In this document: positions 7,741 to 16,030 of the stretch, in pieces
How positions within the stretch are numbered: the first letter of the stretch is position 1
How the letters are laid out: every line of letters starts with the position of its first letter
Assembly (NCBI RefSeq): GCF_025685565.1
Contig: NZ_JAGSYE010000002.1
Span: 1,178,001-1,242,000, forward strand
Length of the DNA: 64,000 nucleotides
Direction of reading: 5' to 3'
Source: Granulicella aggregans
GTDB lineage: Bacteria; Acidobacteriota; Terriglobia; Terriglobales; Acidobacteriaceae
Translations under genes and position numbers: made by a program
Notes under the pieces: generated by a model
What the model saw: the letters and a program-made list of their open reading frames with translations, nothing else
Databases searched by the model: none
What the model was told of the DNA's origin: nothing

Positions 7741-10292
7741 AGATCAGCATTCCAGAATTGTCGCTTGTCCTCCTGGTTGGGCCTTCGGGCTCTGGCAAGT
7801 CTTCGTTCGCGCGTAAGCACTTCCTGCCCACCGAAGTTGTCTCCTCCGACTTCTGCCGCGCGCTCGTTTCCGATAATGAAAACGACCAGTCTGCGACCGG
7901 AGATGCTTTCGACCTGCTGCACGAGATCGTCCGCAAGCGCCTCGCTCGTGGCCGGCTGACCGTAGTCGATGCGACCAACGTCCAGCCAGAGGCACGGAAG
8001 TCTCTGATCGCTCTGGCGAAAGAGTTTCATCTCTTTGCCGAGGCGATTCTCTTCGATCTCTCGGAGCGCGTGTGCCAGGACCGCAACGTGCTTCGCCCGG
8101 ATCGCCAGTTCGGGCCGCACGTCATTCGCAACCAGTCACAGCAACTCCGCCGCTCCCTGCGAGGGCTGGCGCACGAAGGCATCCGGCACGTATTCAAGCT
8201 CTCAAGTCCCGAGGAAGTGGATGCCGTAACCATCGAACGGCACCCACTCTGGAATAACAAAAAGACCGAGCACGGCCCGTTCGACATCATCGGGGACGTT
8301 CATGGGTGCTTCGATGAGCTTGTCGAACTGATGGCGCAGCTCGGCTACACGGTGAATCAATCCGATGGCATGTATTCGATTTCGTCCTCAGGCGAACGCA
8401 AGCTGGTCTTTGTGGGCGACCTTGTTGATCGCGGCCCAGGGACTGTTCAGGTACTTCGTCTCGTTTCAAGCATGGTGCAATCTGGACAAGCATTCTGCGT
8501 TCCAGGCAATCACGACATGAAGCTCGTCAGAGCATTGCGAGGCCGAGATGTGAAGCGTACGCATGGTCTCGCGGAGACGATGGAACAACTCGGAAACGAG
8601 TCGAATGAGTTCCGTGTCGAAGTCGCCAAGTTTCTCGATGGCCTTGTCAGCCACTATGTCTTCGATGATGGAAAGCTGGTCGTTGCCCACGCTGGCCTCA
8701 AGGAGTCCATGCACGGTCGCGGATCAGGAGCGGTGCGAGAGTTCGCCCTCTTTGGCGAGACAACGGGAGAGACGGACGAATTTGGTCTGCCGGTTCGCTA
8801 CAACTGGGCGGCAGACTATCGCGGTAAGGCACTGGTGGTCTACGGACACACTCCCGTACCCGAACCGCTCTTCCTCAACAACACGGTCAACATTGATACC
8901 GGCTGTGTCTTCGGTGGCGAACTCACAGCGCTGCGCTATCCCGAGCGCGAGATCGTATCGGTCAAAGCGCATCAGACATACTACGAGCCTGCCCGTCCCT
9001 TCCTGCCCGAAACGACCGAGAGTCAGCGGCCCTTGCAGCACGCACAGGATGATGTGCTCGATCTTGCCGATGTAGTCGGTAAACGTCTTATCGACACACG
9101 GCTGAAGCCGAAGATCACGATTCGGGAAGAGAATGCGATTGCGGCGCTTGAAGTCATGAGCCGGTTCGCAAGTGACCCCAAGTGGCTCATCTATCTTCCG
9201 CCGACGATGTCACCCACCGAGACAAGTAAGCACGAGAACCTGCTGGAACATCCGGACGAGGCATTCGCCTTCTACCGCAAGGAAGGGATCGCCACCGTTG
9301 TTTGCGAACAGAAACACATGGGATCTCGCGCTGTCGTTGTCCTCTGCAAAGACGAGACCGTATCTCAGAACCGCTTCGGCGTTGTCCAAGCGTCACTCGG
9401 AACGGTGTACACCCGCACCGGTCGCCGCTTCTTCACCGATGAAGCCTTGGAGCATCAGTTTCTCGCCCGCTTGCAATCAGCAGTCGAGAGGTCCGGGCTA
9501 TGGGAAGAACTCGCGACGGATTGGCTCTGTCTGGACTGCGAGCTGATGCCCTGGTCTGCGAAGGCGCAGGAGTTGCTCCAGAAGCAGTATGCGCCTGTCG
9601 GCAATGCCGGCGTCCATGCGTTGCGAGCTGAGAGTGAACTCATCACGAAGGCACTACTGTGTGTTCCGGGCCTGGAATCGCTATCTGAACAAACCTCTAA
9701 ACGACTCAGCGCTGTCGAGCATTACACCACGGCCTATCGGCAATACTGCTGGCCGGTCGGTTCACTGGCCGATCTAAAACTTGCACCATTCCACATCCTG
9801 GCAAGTGAAGGAACAGTTCATACAGACAAGCCGCACACTTGGCACATGGAGACGATTGCCAAGCTCTGCGGAGCAGATACGGAGATCTTGTTCCCTACTC
9901 CATTCAAGATCGTTGATCTTCAAGATGAAGCGAGCACTGCGGATGCAGTCGCTTGGTGGACGCAGATGACGGCTCAAGGCCGAGAAGGCATGGTCGTTAA
10001 ACCGCTCAACTTCATCGCTGAAGGCCGACGCGGGATCACCCAGCCAGCCATAAAATGCCGGGGTGCCGAATACCTTCGCATCATCTACGGCCCAGAGTAT
10101 CTCCTGCCGGAGAACCTTGAACGCCTTCGTTCAAGGAACGTGGGAGCCAAGCGATCCCTCGCCAGCCGGGAGTTTGCACTTGGCATCGAGGCGCTTGAGC
10201 GGTTCGTTCGCAAAGAGCCCCTGCGCCTCACTCATGAGTGCGTCTTCGGAGTTCTAGCACTGGAAAGTGAACCAATTGACCCGAGACTCTAA
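7737..10292 (+). CDS. pnkp: Polynucleotide kinase-phosphatase-ligase Pnkp (RNA repair)
   Basis: This 851-residue three-domain enzyme heals and seals broken RNA. The kinase domain holds the P-loop GPSGSGKS at 15-22. The metallophosphatase domain holds IGDVHG (185-190), VGDLVDRGPG (226-235), GNHD (257-260) and GHTP (370-373). The ligase/adenylyltransferase domain holds EQKHMGSRA with the AMP-accepting lysine K526. All three modules keep their catalytic motifs, so the enzyme looks complete. An AAGGAGGTGG ribosome site precedes the ATG, which overlaps the hen1 stop. With Hen1 it forms the known bacterial Pnkp-Hen1 complex, thought to counter ribotoxin damage. Confidence 0.95.
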   Translation: MKISIPELSLVLLVGPSGSGKSSFARKHFLPTEVVSSDFCRALVSDNENDQSATGDAFDLLHEIVRKRLARGRLTVVDATNVQPEARKSLIALAKEFHLFAEAILFDLSERVCQDRNVLRPDRQFGPHVIRNQSQQLRRSLRGLAHEGIRHVFKLSSPEEVDAVTIERHPLWNNKKTEHGPFDIIGDVHGCFDELVELMAQLGYTVNQSDGMYSISSSGERKLVFVGDLVDRGPGTVQVLRLVSSMVQSGQAFCVPGNHDMKLVRALRGRDVKRTHGLAETMEQLGNESNEFRVEVAKFLDGLVSHYVFDDGKLVVAHAGLKESMHGRGSGAVREFALFGETTGETDEFGLPVRYNWAADYRGKALVVYGHTPVPEPLFLNNTVNIDTGCVFGGELTALRYPEREIVSVKAHQTYYEPARPFLPETTESQRPLQHAQDDVLDLADVVGKRLIDTRLKPKITIREENAIAALEVMSRFASDPKWLIYLPPTMSPTETSKHENLLEHPDEAFAFYRKEGIATVVCEQKHMGSRAVVVLCKDETVSQNRFGVVQASLGTVYTRTGRRFFTDEALEHQFLARLQSAVERSGLWEELATDWLCLDCELMPWSAKAQELLQKQYAPVGNAGVHALRAESELITKALLCVPGLESLSEQTSKRLSAVEHYTTAYRQYCWPVGSLADLKLAPFHILASEGTVHTDKPHTWHMETIAKLCGADTEILFPTPFKIVDLQDEASTADAVAWWTQMTAQGREGMVVKPLNFIAEGRRGITQPAIKCRGAEYLRIIYGPEYLLPENLERLRSRNVGAKRSLASREFALGIEALERFVRKEPLRLTHECVFGVLALESEPIDPRL

Positions 10293-10362
10293 GATTTGCA
10301 CTCTTTGAAAGAGATGCTTTTACCTTCCGCCTTAATGAACGTTGAGGCCAACCGCGCGGCAG

Positions 10363-11412
10363 TTACTTGATCGTGTAGCGTGCCCCGCGCCCCTGCCCGA
10401 CCTGACGCAGGTATTGTTGCTCTGCCAGCTTCTTGACATGCACCTTAATGGTGTTGCGGTTCGCGCCGGTCGAGTCCTCAATTTCCTTGACGGTGACTTC
10501 GCCGCGCGTTTTCGCCAGCTCCAAAATCTGACGGGAAAGGGCGGCCAAAGATGAGCGAAGCGCCTGCTCCTCCTTCACCTTCGCGGCGAGATTATCTTTC
10601 TGCTTAGCCATCGTCTTCAGGAAGAAGACCAACCAAGCCTCCCAGTTCTGTTCTTCCTTGCGGATCGTTTGCTGAGTCCTGCGGAGGGCCAGATAGTAGC
10701 TGTCCTTATTCTGCTCAACCACGCCTTCCATAGAGCTGTAGGGAACGTAGCTGTACCCGGCCCGTAGCAATAGCAAGGTCGTAAGCGCACGCGATAGCCC
10801 GCCATTGCCGTCTTTGAACGGATGGATAGCGAGGAACACCACAATGAAGATCCCAATGAGGATCAGAGGGTGATGGCTCTCCTCTTCCACGGCGCGGTTG
10901 AACCAATCAACAAGGTCCTTCATCCATCCCGGCGTTTCAAATGGGGTCGCCGTTTCGAAGACAACTCCCAGACTCTTACCGTCAGGTCCGAACGCCTCGA
11001 CATGGTTCGTGACGGTCTTATACTGGCCACGATGGTCCTGATCCTTGGAACTGTATTTGAGGAGAACACCGTGGAGCTGTTTGATGTGATTCTCGGTCGA
11101 AGCAATCGCATCGTACCCTTCGAAAATCATATCCGTCGCATCGGCGTAGCCCGCGACTTCCTCCTCGTCGCGGCTGGCAAATGACTTGGTATGGAGCCCG
11201 GAGAGCAACTTCTCCACCTCTGCATCGCTGAGCTTCGACCCCTCAATACGGGTGGACGACCCCACGCTCTCGATTGTGGCAATTCGTCGAAGAGTGGTGA
11301 GTTTTTCAGGGGCGAGGGTCTCAATGACGGTCCAGCGCCCTTTGAACTCGTCGATTTCTGCGATGAGTTTAAGGATTTCCGGGGTGATCGTGATGTTGGT
11401 GATGCGGTGCAT
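10363..11412 (-). CDS. Fic family protein with altered Fic motif
   Basis: This 349-residue Fic-domain protein carries its active-site loop at 197-208: HPFKDGNGGLSR. The catalytic H197 and final R208 are kept, but the first arginine of the usual HPFxDGNGRxxR is glycine (GGG codon). An N-terminal inhibitory motif of class II Fic proteins is visible (SSTRIEG, E57). The C-terminal ~70 residues form a winged helix (TVKEIEDSTGANRNTIKVHV), so it may also bind DNA. Family members AMPylate proteins. It converges with pnkp and is not in its operon. Repeats just before its start suggest autoregulation (inference). Confidence 0.88.
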   Translation of the reverse strand: MHRITNITITPEILKLIAEIDEFKGRWTVIETLAPEKLTTLRRIATIESVGSSTRIEGSKLSDAEVEKLLSGLHTKSFASRDEEEVAGYADATDMIFEGYDAIASTENHIKQLHGVLLKYSSKDQDHRGQYKTVTNHVEAFGPDGKSLGVVFETATPFETPGWMKDLVDWFNRAVEEESHHPLILIGIFIVVFLAIHPFKDGNGGLSRALTTLLLLRAGYSYVPYSSMEGVVEQNKDSYYLALRRTQQTIRKEEQNWEAWLVFFLKTMAKQKDNLAAKVKEEQALRSSLAALSRQILELAKTRGEVTVKEIEDSTGANRNTIKVHVKKLAEQQYLRQVGQGRGARYTIK

Positions 11413-11421
11413 GGCTGATAT

Positions 11422-11491
11422 CCATTTTCACCCATTTATAGCCATTTTGCACCCGATCAGGCAAATATCCGTTTTTGCCCATTTTTACCCA
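11422..11491 (-). promoter_or_regulatory. Iteron-like repeats upstream of the Fic gene
   Basis: Reading towards the Fic gene, a motif close to TGGGTRAAAATGG occurs at 11422-11434, 11442-11454, 11469-11481 (weaker) and 11479-11491, all in the same direction, beginning ten bases before the start codon. Direct repeats abutting a start codon are typical of an operator. The Fic protein's own winged helix is a candidate binder. Confidence 0.5.
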
Positions 11492-11571
11492 TTCAGCGCG
11501 GGGCGTGAGGGTTCGCCCGTCGGCCTTTGCTGACTTCATTAGCTCACTGTAGCTCTCCGCTGTTGCCTGTT

Positions 11572-11700
11572 CCATGTGTCTTTGGACACATGAGAAGAAG
11601 ACATTCTTCTCATGACAGCGCCTCACCCGGAGCGGAAGCGTCGGTCAAGGCCGCGCGATTCTGCGCGCCGCGTAGCGGGCGAAGCACCTTGACGGACGCT
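11572..11700. repeat. Cluster of strong hairpins in the gap upstream of fic
   Basis: The 459-base gap 11413-11871 has no clear gene. It holds three nested palindromes: ATGTGTC/GACACAT, then a 10-bp stem ATGAGAAGAA/TTCTTCTCAT around 11590-11614, then 13-bp arms at 11638-11650 and 11687-11699 (one mismatch) enclosing a further GC-rich hairpin. No T-tract follows, so a simple terminator is unlikely. A structured RNA or recombination scar are alternatives. Confidence 0.4.
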
Positions 11701-11871
11701 GGAGTGGAGGGTACGTCCCCACGGGTGCCGAGGGTTAGGGCTCCAGTCGACTGCTGAGTTAGTGAACCACTGACCACTCTTATATGGCCGCGCTCGCTTG
11801 ACACTAAAGGCTCCGTTGGGAGCCAACAAAGACTTGTCGGTGTCTATCCAGAACCCGGACAGGCGTCAGTA

Positions 11872-12186
11872 TTGTTGCTCTTCGGAGAGGGGACTAAACT
11901 GCAAGCGGAATTCTGGCGCCTCATTGAGCATGTAAGGGCAAGTTTCAGCAGCTTTGATCATCAGCAAAAGTATGGCTTGCCAGTGGTTATTGACGCCATC
12001 CAGGAGCTACGAGAGCGGTTGGCTGACAAGATGGTCGAAGAAGCTGTTCTTGATGAGGAAACAGGAGATCTTCTCTTTCGGTTTACACATGACACCAAGC
12101 TACAGATTCTGAATGTCACTGGGTATGAAATCTGGGACATCAGATTTCCGGACGGAACGGGTGAATACTCCAACTATGCGAAGTGA
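11872..12186 (+). CDS. Hypothetical protein, 104 residues
   Basis: This is a small acidic protein of unknown function starting at TTG. Visible are a helical N-terminal half with charged repeats (VIDAIQELRERLADKMVEEA) and a beta-rich C-terminal half (LQILNVTGYEIWDIRFPDGT). No signal peptide, membrane segment or known motif is seen. The composition looks coding, and the C-terminal half resembles conserved small soil-bacterial proteins, but I do not recognise the family. It lies alone between the hairpin cluster and a membrane protein gene on the other strand. Confidence 0.5.
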   Translation: MLLFGEGTKLQAEFWRLIEHVRASFSSFDHQQKYGLPVVIDAIQELRERLADKMVEEAVLDEETGDLLFRFTHDTKLQILNVTGYEIWDIRFPDGTGEYSNYAK

Positions 12187-12319
12187 GGATGCCGAGACGA
12201 GGGCATGGGAGGATCTTTTCATGCATACCTCACGCTTTACCATCCTCAAAAGCGATCAGCCGTGAGTCGGAAGTTTCCGGCGAGGCAACTTTCAGAAAAT
12301 TTGGACGCCTCTCCTTCAA

Positions 12320-12751
12320 TCACTGCGGACGTAGGACAATGTCTATTCCGAACAACTTCGCATAAGCATCCACGACTTCTGCCGATTTTGGATATGTGAT
12401 GGTTATTCGATTTGGTCCTTCCCACACTGCGCTCGCCGCCCCTGGACCTACGTTCTTTAGTTCGAGGATAGGTTCATACTCATAGCCTTTGTTGGGATTG
12501 CCTGTGCTTAGGTAAGCAAAAAAGAAGTTGTACTGGCCGCAAGTCCTATGGAAACTCTTGAAGTTGTGTGCTCCTCCATCCGGAGCGTTCACAATCCTCT
12601 GCTCGGTATCGGGGCTACAGTTCCCATCAGAGAAATGGCTCATCGGAACGATAAACAAAAAATAGAATGCCAACCACCCCAGGCCAGCGACCAACGCGAC
12701 GCCACCGATGACTTCAAGCACGATATGAACCCAACGGACTGACTTGGACAC
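12320..12751 (-). CDS. Hypothetical single-pass membrane protein
   Basis: This 143-residue protein has one transmembrane segment near residues 9-36 (VLEVIGGVALVAGLGWLAFY) followed by an outside domain with two cysteines (C45, and C70 in HRTCGQYNFFF) that could form a disulphide. The C-terminal part reads as a compact beta domain (ILELKNVGPGAASAVWEG). No family is recognised. It converges with the 104-residue gene and diverges from the next hypothetical. Confidence 0.6.
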   Translation of the reverse strand: MSKSVRWVHIVLEVIGGVALVAGLGWLAFYFLFIVPMSHFSDGNCSPDTEQRIVNAPDGGAHNFKSFHRTCGQYNFFFAYLSTGNPNKGYEYEPILELKNVGPGAASAVWEGPNRITITYPKSAEVVDAYAKLFGIDIVLRPQ

Positions 12752-12863
12752 GTTGCGATCTTAGCAAGGATGCTAAATGCCGACCTCCGCTTACTTTCGG
12801 ACTCAGGACATGCGTGGGCGTGAAGGATTGATCGGCCTAAGCCTCATGTGCCACACTCGGGCT

Positions 12864-13325
12864 ATGAGGGAACTCCGGTACATCGAACTCAAAAGCGGTC
12901 ATTCCGATGACGGTCCCGCTTGGATCGGCTACGTGAGTATGTCGAAAACTGGTCGGACTGTGTATTTCAACGGACGAGGTTTGATGAAGCTGAAAGGCCA
13001 GCGACGCGGAGAATCAGGCGGGAACTACGTCGATATGGAGACTGGCGAATCGTTCTGGGTTTCAGGCGTTAAGAAGAATGGAGAAGATCGCCATTGGGCG
13101 GGGGCAGGCATCGTTCTGGTTGAGGCCGCCGCTGTGTCTGAATACTTGCAGACAATCGAGGCCAAGGCCCTAGACAAGGCGAAATGTGAAGTGACCGACT
13201 CGATCCGCCAGACGGACATCGAGAGGCTCTCGAAGCTGGCAAATGCAGTTGGCAAGGGGTGGGGCGACCACCCAGACTCATACTCATTCATCCGCAACGT
13301 CACTTTGACTGCAGCCAAAGAGTAG
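12864..13325 (+). CDS. Hypothetical protein, 153 residues
   Basis: I chose the ATG at 12864 (MRELRYIELKSGHSDDGPAW); the frame stays open upstream to 12777, but those residues look non-coding. The protein seems soluble, with a small beta-rich N-terminal half (GPAWIGYVSMSKTGRTVYFN, then YVDMETGESFWVSGVKKNG) and a helical C-terminus. The pattern of a displayed cofactor-free sheet with GxxY/FW motifs occurs in uncharacterised small proteins. No function is assigned. It is the last gene before the left end of the tRNA-Asn element. Confidence 0.6.
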   Translation: MRELRYIELKSGHSDDGPAWIGYVSMSKTGRTVYFNGRGLMKLKGQRRGESGGNYVDMETGESFWVSGVKKNGEDRHWAGAGIVLVEAAAVSEYLQTIEAKALDKAKCEVTDSIRQTDIERLSKLANAVGKGWGDHPDSYSFIRNVTLTAAKE

Positions 13326-13488
13326 GGATTACGATCGGGCTGCGCGGACATGCGCAGCCTGGCATGGAGCGGCGGGCGGGAGAACAGCCACAAGATCTCC
13401 TCAACAGCCACCAAAACAGCCACCTGACCAAAAGGAAGAAAGCCACCTCTCGGATGGGTTCTCTAACCTGCTGGTTTATATAGCGTTT

Positions 13489-13535
<47 letters not shown>

Positions 13536-14267
13536 TTGCCGGGGAGCCGATTGCCCTTAACTGCTACGATCGCATTCTGACTGTTCACGAAGAGGCTTTT
13601 AGCAGTCATCAAGGCATGATCGATTACTGCCCTTATCCCTCAATTGCTGCCCAGCGTCCCCGGTATTTCCCCCGGTATCAATTACGGCATCTAGCGGTAA
13701 TTCCAACTTGTATGCAGTTTTTCAGCGGGCCACTCCGAAGGAAGATCCCGGTCTCGGAAGGACTCCGGACAGGAACGTCGCCTCGACAAGGCGAAAGGGT
13801 GGTTGATTCTCCTAGCCCTGCAGCGCCTGATGCCCCAATCGCAACGCGAGCCAACCGAGTTCCAACATAACAACTCACCGCACAGGGCAACTCGTAGACA
13901 GGGCTATCTCGCCCTTACCTGAAGCGTTCATTGTCCGAGGGAGCCGTATACCAAAGAACACGGGTGCATTTTCGAATTTCGGAAGGAACAAAGGCGGCTC
14001 GGTATAACAAGGCGCAAACTGAGCGCAACATGCTAAGACGTTACTGGCGGGTTCCCGACGGACTGATTGGCTGGTGACATGTTCATCGCGTACGACTCAA
14101 ATGGTCGCAAGAGATCCACCAGCGGCTCGATGACTTGGCCGGATAGCCAGTGGTCATGGTCCCGACTATGCAAGATGACTGGCATTCAGGTGTGTATCAA
14201 AGATAAGCTGTCGAAAACTCGGCAGCGATCACCGGCACGGAGAGATGTCGGCTGAGAAACGATTCAG
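13536..14267. other. Gene-poor left end of the element
   Basis: No reading frame here is convincing. Open frames that run through the tRNA fragment are artefacts. The only structure noted is a tandem 9-mer, CCCCGGTAT, at 13658-13679, which also occurs at the right end of the element. Confidence 0.5.
13658..13679. promoter_or_regulatory. Candidate left arm-type recombinase site
   Basis: CCCCGGTAT occurs twice with 12-base spacing. The same 22-base arrangement, with one mismatch, is at 23401-23422 near the other end, in the same orientation. Paired direct repeats flanking the core are the expected form of integrase arm sites. Confidence 0.45.
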
Positions 14268-15119
14268 TTACTGTACCGTAGCTTGGAAGAAGTCTTCGTA
14301 TGACTTATTGGGCACAGCGATCTTCTGGAAATGCGACGTCCTCACTGACTGTCCGTTCTTGTTTACAAGTTGGAATACCAGTGGTGATGCTTCCGTCATG
14401 ATTTCATTGTCAAGACCCACGACTATCACGGCTCCGTGCAGGTCCAGGATACTAATAAGCTGACCGCTGGTGTGTTCGAGTCGACCGCTGGCACTATAAA
14501 TATTTATTTGGTCGATGCCACTATCCCAAAACCAAAACTGCCACCGGCTATTGTCCCTTTCACGGCTCGATGCCCTTATTTCAAACTCAAGATCGCCGCG
14601 TGACGTTGAGTAATCGCCACCAGACAAGAGCGCAGCCAAGGCCGGCGAACTAGGCGATTGATATATCGATACATCAACGCTAGCAGAAGAATCTTGAGGC
14701 AATCCATTTAGGCTCACGCCCTTGATTCCAAAAATGGAACCAGGAAGACGACCTCGTTTTTCACAACCTTCGTAGAAAGCCTTACTGGCACATGAGATCC
14801 TGAGCGACATGGTAAATCGAGGATTATCAATTGGTGCCAAAGATCGCTGAATGTCATTCAAGGTTTCGTCGGCCTTCTGCGCTAGCCTGTAGGTCTTCTC
14901 GGTCTCGGTAGCTGCGTCTCTCTGCTGGGAGATGACCCCTCCCGTCACTGTAAGAATAATTCCAGTAAGCGACACATATCCCCAGATATTGATGCGGCTG
15001 GCCTCTTCCCCCGTAACCGGATGTCTTTTCTTCGTTTTGAAATCAGTTAGAAGAGCCAAAATACCAAACGCACCAGTTATCACGATCGACCATTGCTTCC
15101 AACTGGTAAGGATGTGCAT
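14268..15119 (-). CDS. Hypothetical membrane protein (element cargo)
   Basis: This 283-residue protein has two N-terminal transmembrane segments, about residues 8-26 (WSIVITGAFGILALLT) and 45-63 (IWGYVSLTGIILTVTGGVI). A short coiled segment (RDAATETEKTYRLAQKADET) and a ~180-residue beta-rich domain follow. The topology resembles membrane-anchored sensors or effectors, but I recognise no family. A GGAAG ribosome site precedes the ATG. It is on the same strand as, and 911 bases downstream of, the STAND gene. A functional partnership is possible but unsupported. Confidence 0.65.
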   Translation of the reverse strand: MHILTSWKQWSIVITGAFGILALLTDFKTKKRHPVTGEEASRINIWGYVSLTGIILTVTGGVISQQRDAATETEKTYRLAQKADETLNDIQRSLAPIDNPRFTMSLRISCASKAFYEGCEKRGRLPGSIFGIKGVSLNGLPQDSSASVDVSIYQSPSSPALAALLSGGDYSTSRGDLEFEIRASSRERDNSRWQFWFWDSGIDQINIYSASGRLEHTSGQLISILDLHGAVIVVGLDNEIMTEASPLVFQLVNKNGQSVRTSHFQKIAVPNKSYEDFFQATVQ

Positions 15120-16030
15120 AGGATCTTCCCTTCCCTCATAAATATCGGATGGTCGGAACTATACCACGGCTGAAGCAGCACGTTGGACTGGTGCCGCCTC
15201 CTCAGTCCAGCCAGCGTCTTCTGAAACTTGCCTGGGCGAATTCGAGAAGGAGTCCAAGCCCCTGCTCGCATGCCGGAGGCTCTCATAACATGATCCAGAC
15301 TCGCATCGTTTCTTGCTCTTGTTCGGTCATACTCACCTAGAAATCCGAGACTATCAAATTCAAACTGCTACAAACAGGAGCGCGCACCTCGTGTATGTTT
15401 CCGCCGCGCTTACATGCAAATGCGCATCTCGGGCCCGGTGTTCCGGACATTCCCACCAGCGCAAGGTGCAAGTTCGATGCCACATCAGGAGATCCTCATG
15501 CCCAGCTTTCCGAACGACTGAGGGCGCGGTGCCGCCCCCGAATATATGCTTGCTGAGCGAACTCCCATGCCTTTCGAGCTTGCCAGCCTTAACAATCTAG
15601 TAGAAGACATATGGGCCAACCCTTCCGACCTTCGACTTCGGGTGGGCCATGATCTCACGGCGCGTCTTACGGCCCGTTGGCAGCGAGCACTCGCTCCGAG
15701 CGGCGTCTTTGAAGCAAAGCCCCGAGGCCCGGTACACGGCGCTGCCGACGGTCACCCTTGGAAGGTGCCGGCTGATGAGGATGGCGTAACGCGTCCTTCT
15801 GCAAGCGGATCAATCCATCGAGGACTGGGCGTGTCTGCTTCTGGCGCTGCCCCTCAATCTTGCCGCCAACAAATGATCGGAGGGGGTCGATGACGAAATC
15901 GATTTAAGTTTGGCTGATCGTTTATCCGAGGAGTTCGATGTCAGCTATGCTTTTGGTGCCCACCGTTCCATGGACACCTAGCCTCCCTTACACAAATAAA
16001 GAAACGGCTATCCGCCTTTGGGGTGCCGAC
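15120..16030. pseudogene. Gene-poor stretch with decayed coding remnants
   Basis: No intact gene is convincing. On the plus strand, 15546-15893 gives an open frame whose first ~45 residues look protein-like (LNNLVEDIWANPSDLRLRVG) but whose remainder does not. A second frame from about 15724 to 15981 continues in coding style (DDEIDLSLADRLSEEFDVSY) but is broken by stops at 15787 and 15874. Together they suggest a frameshifted, dying gene of unknown identity. Confidence 0.35.
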
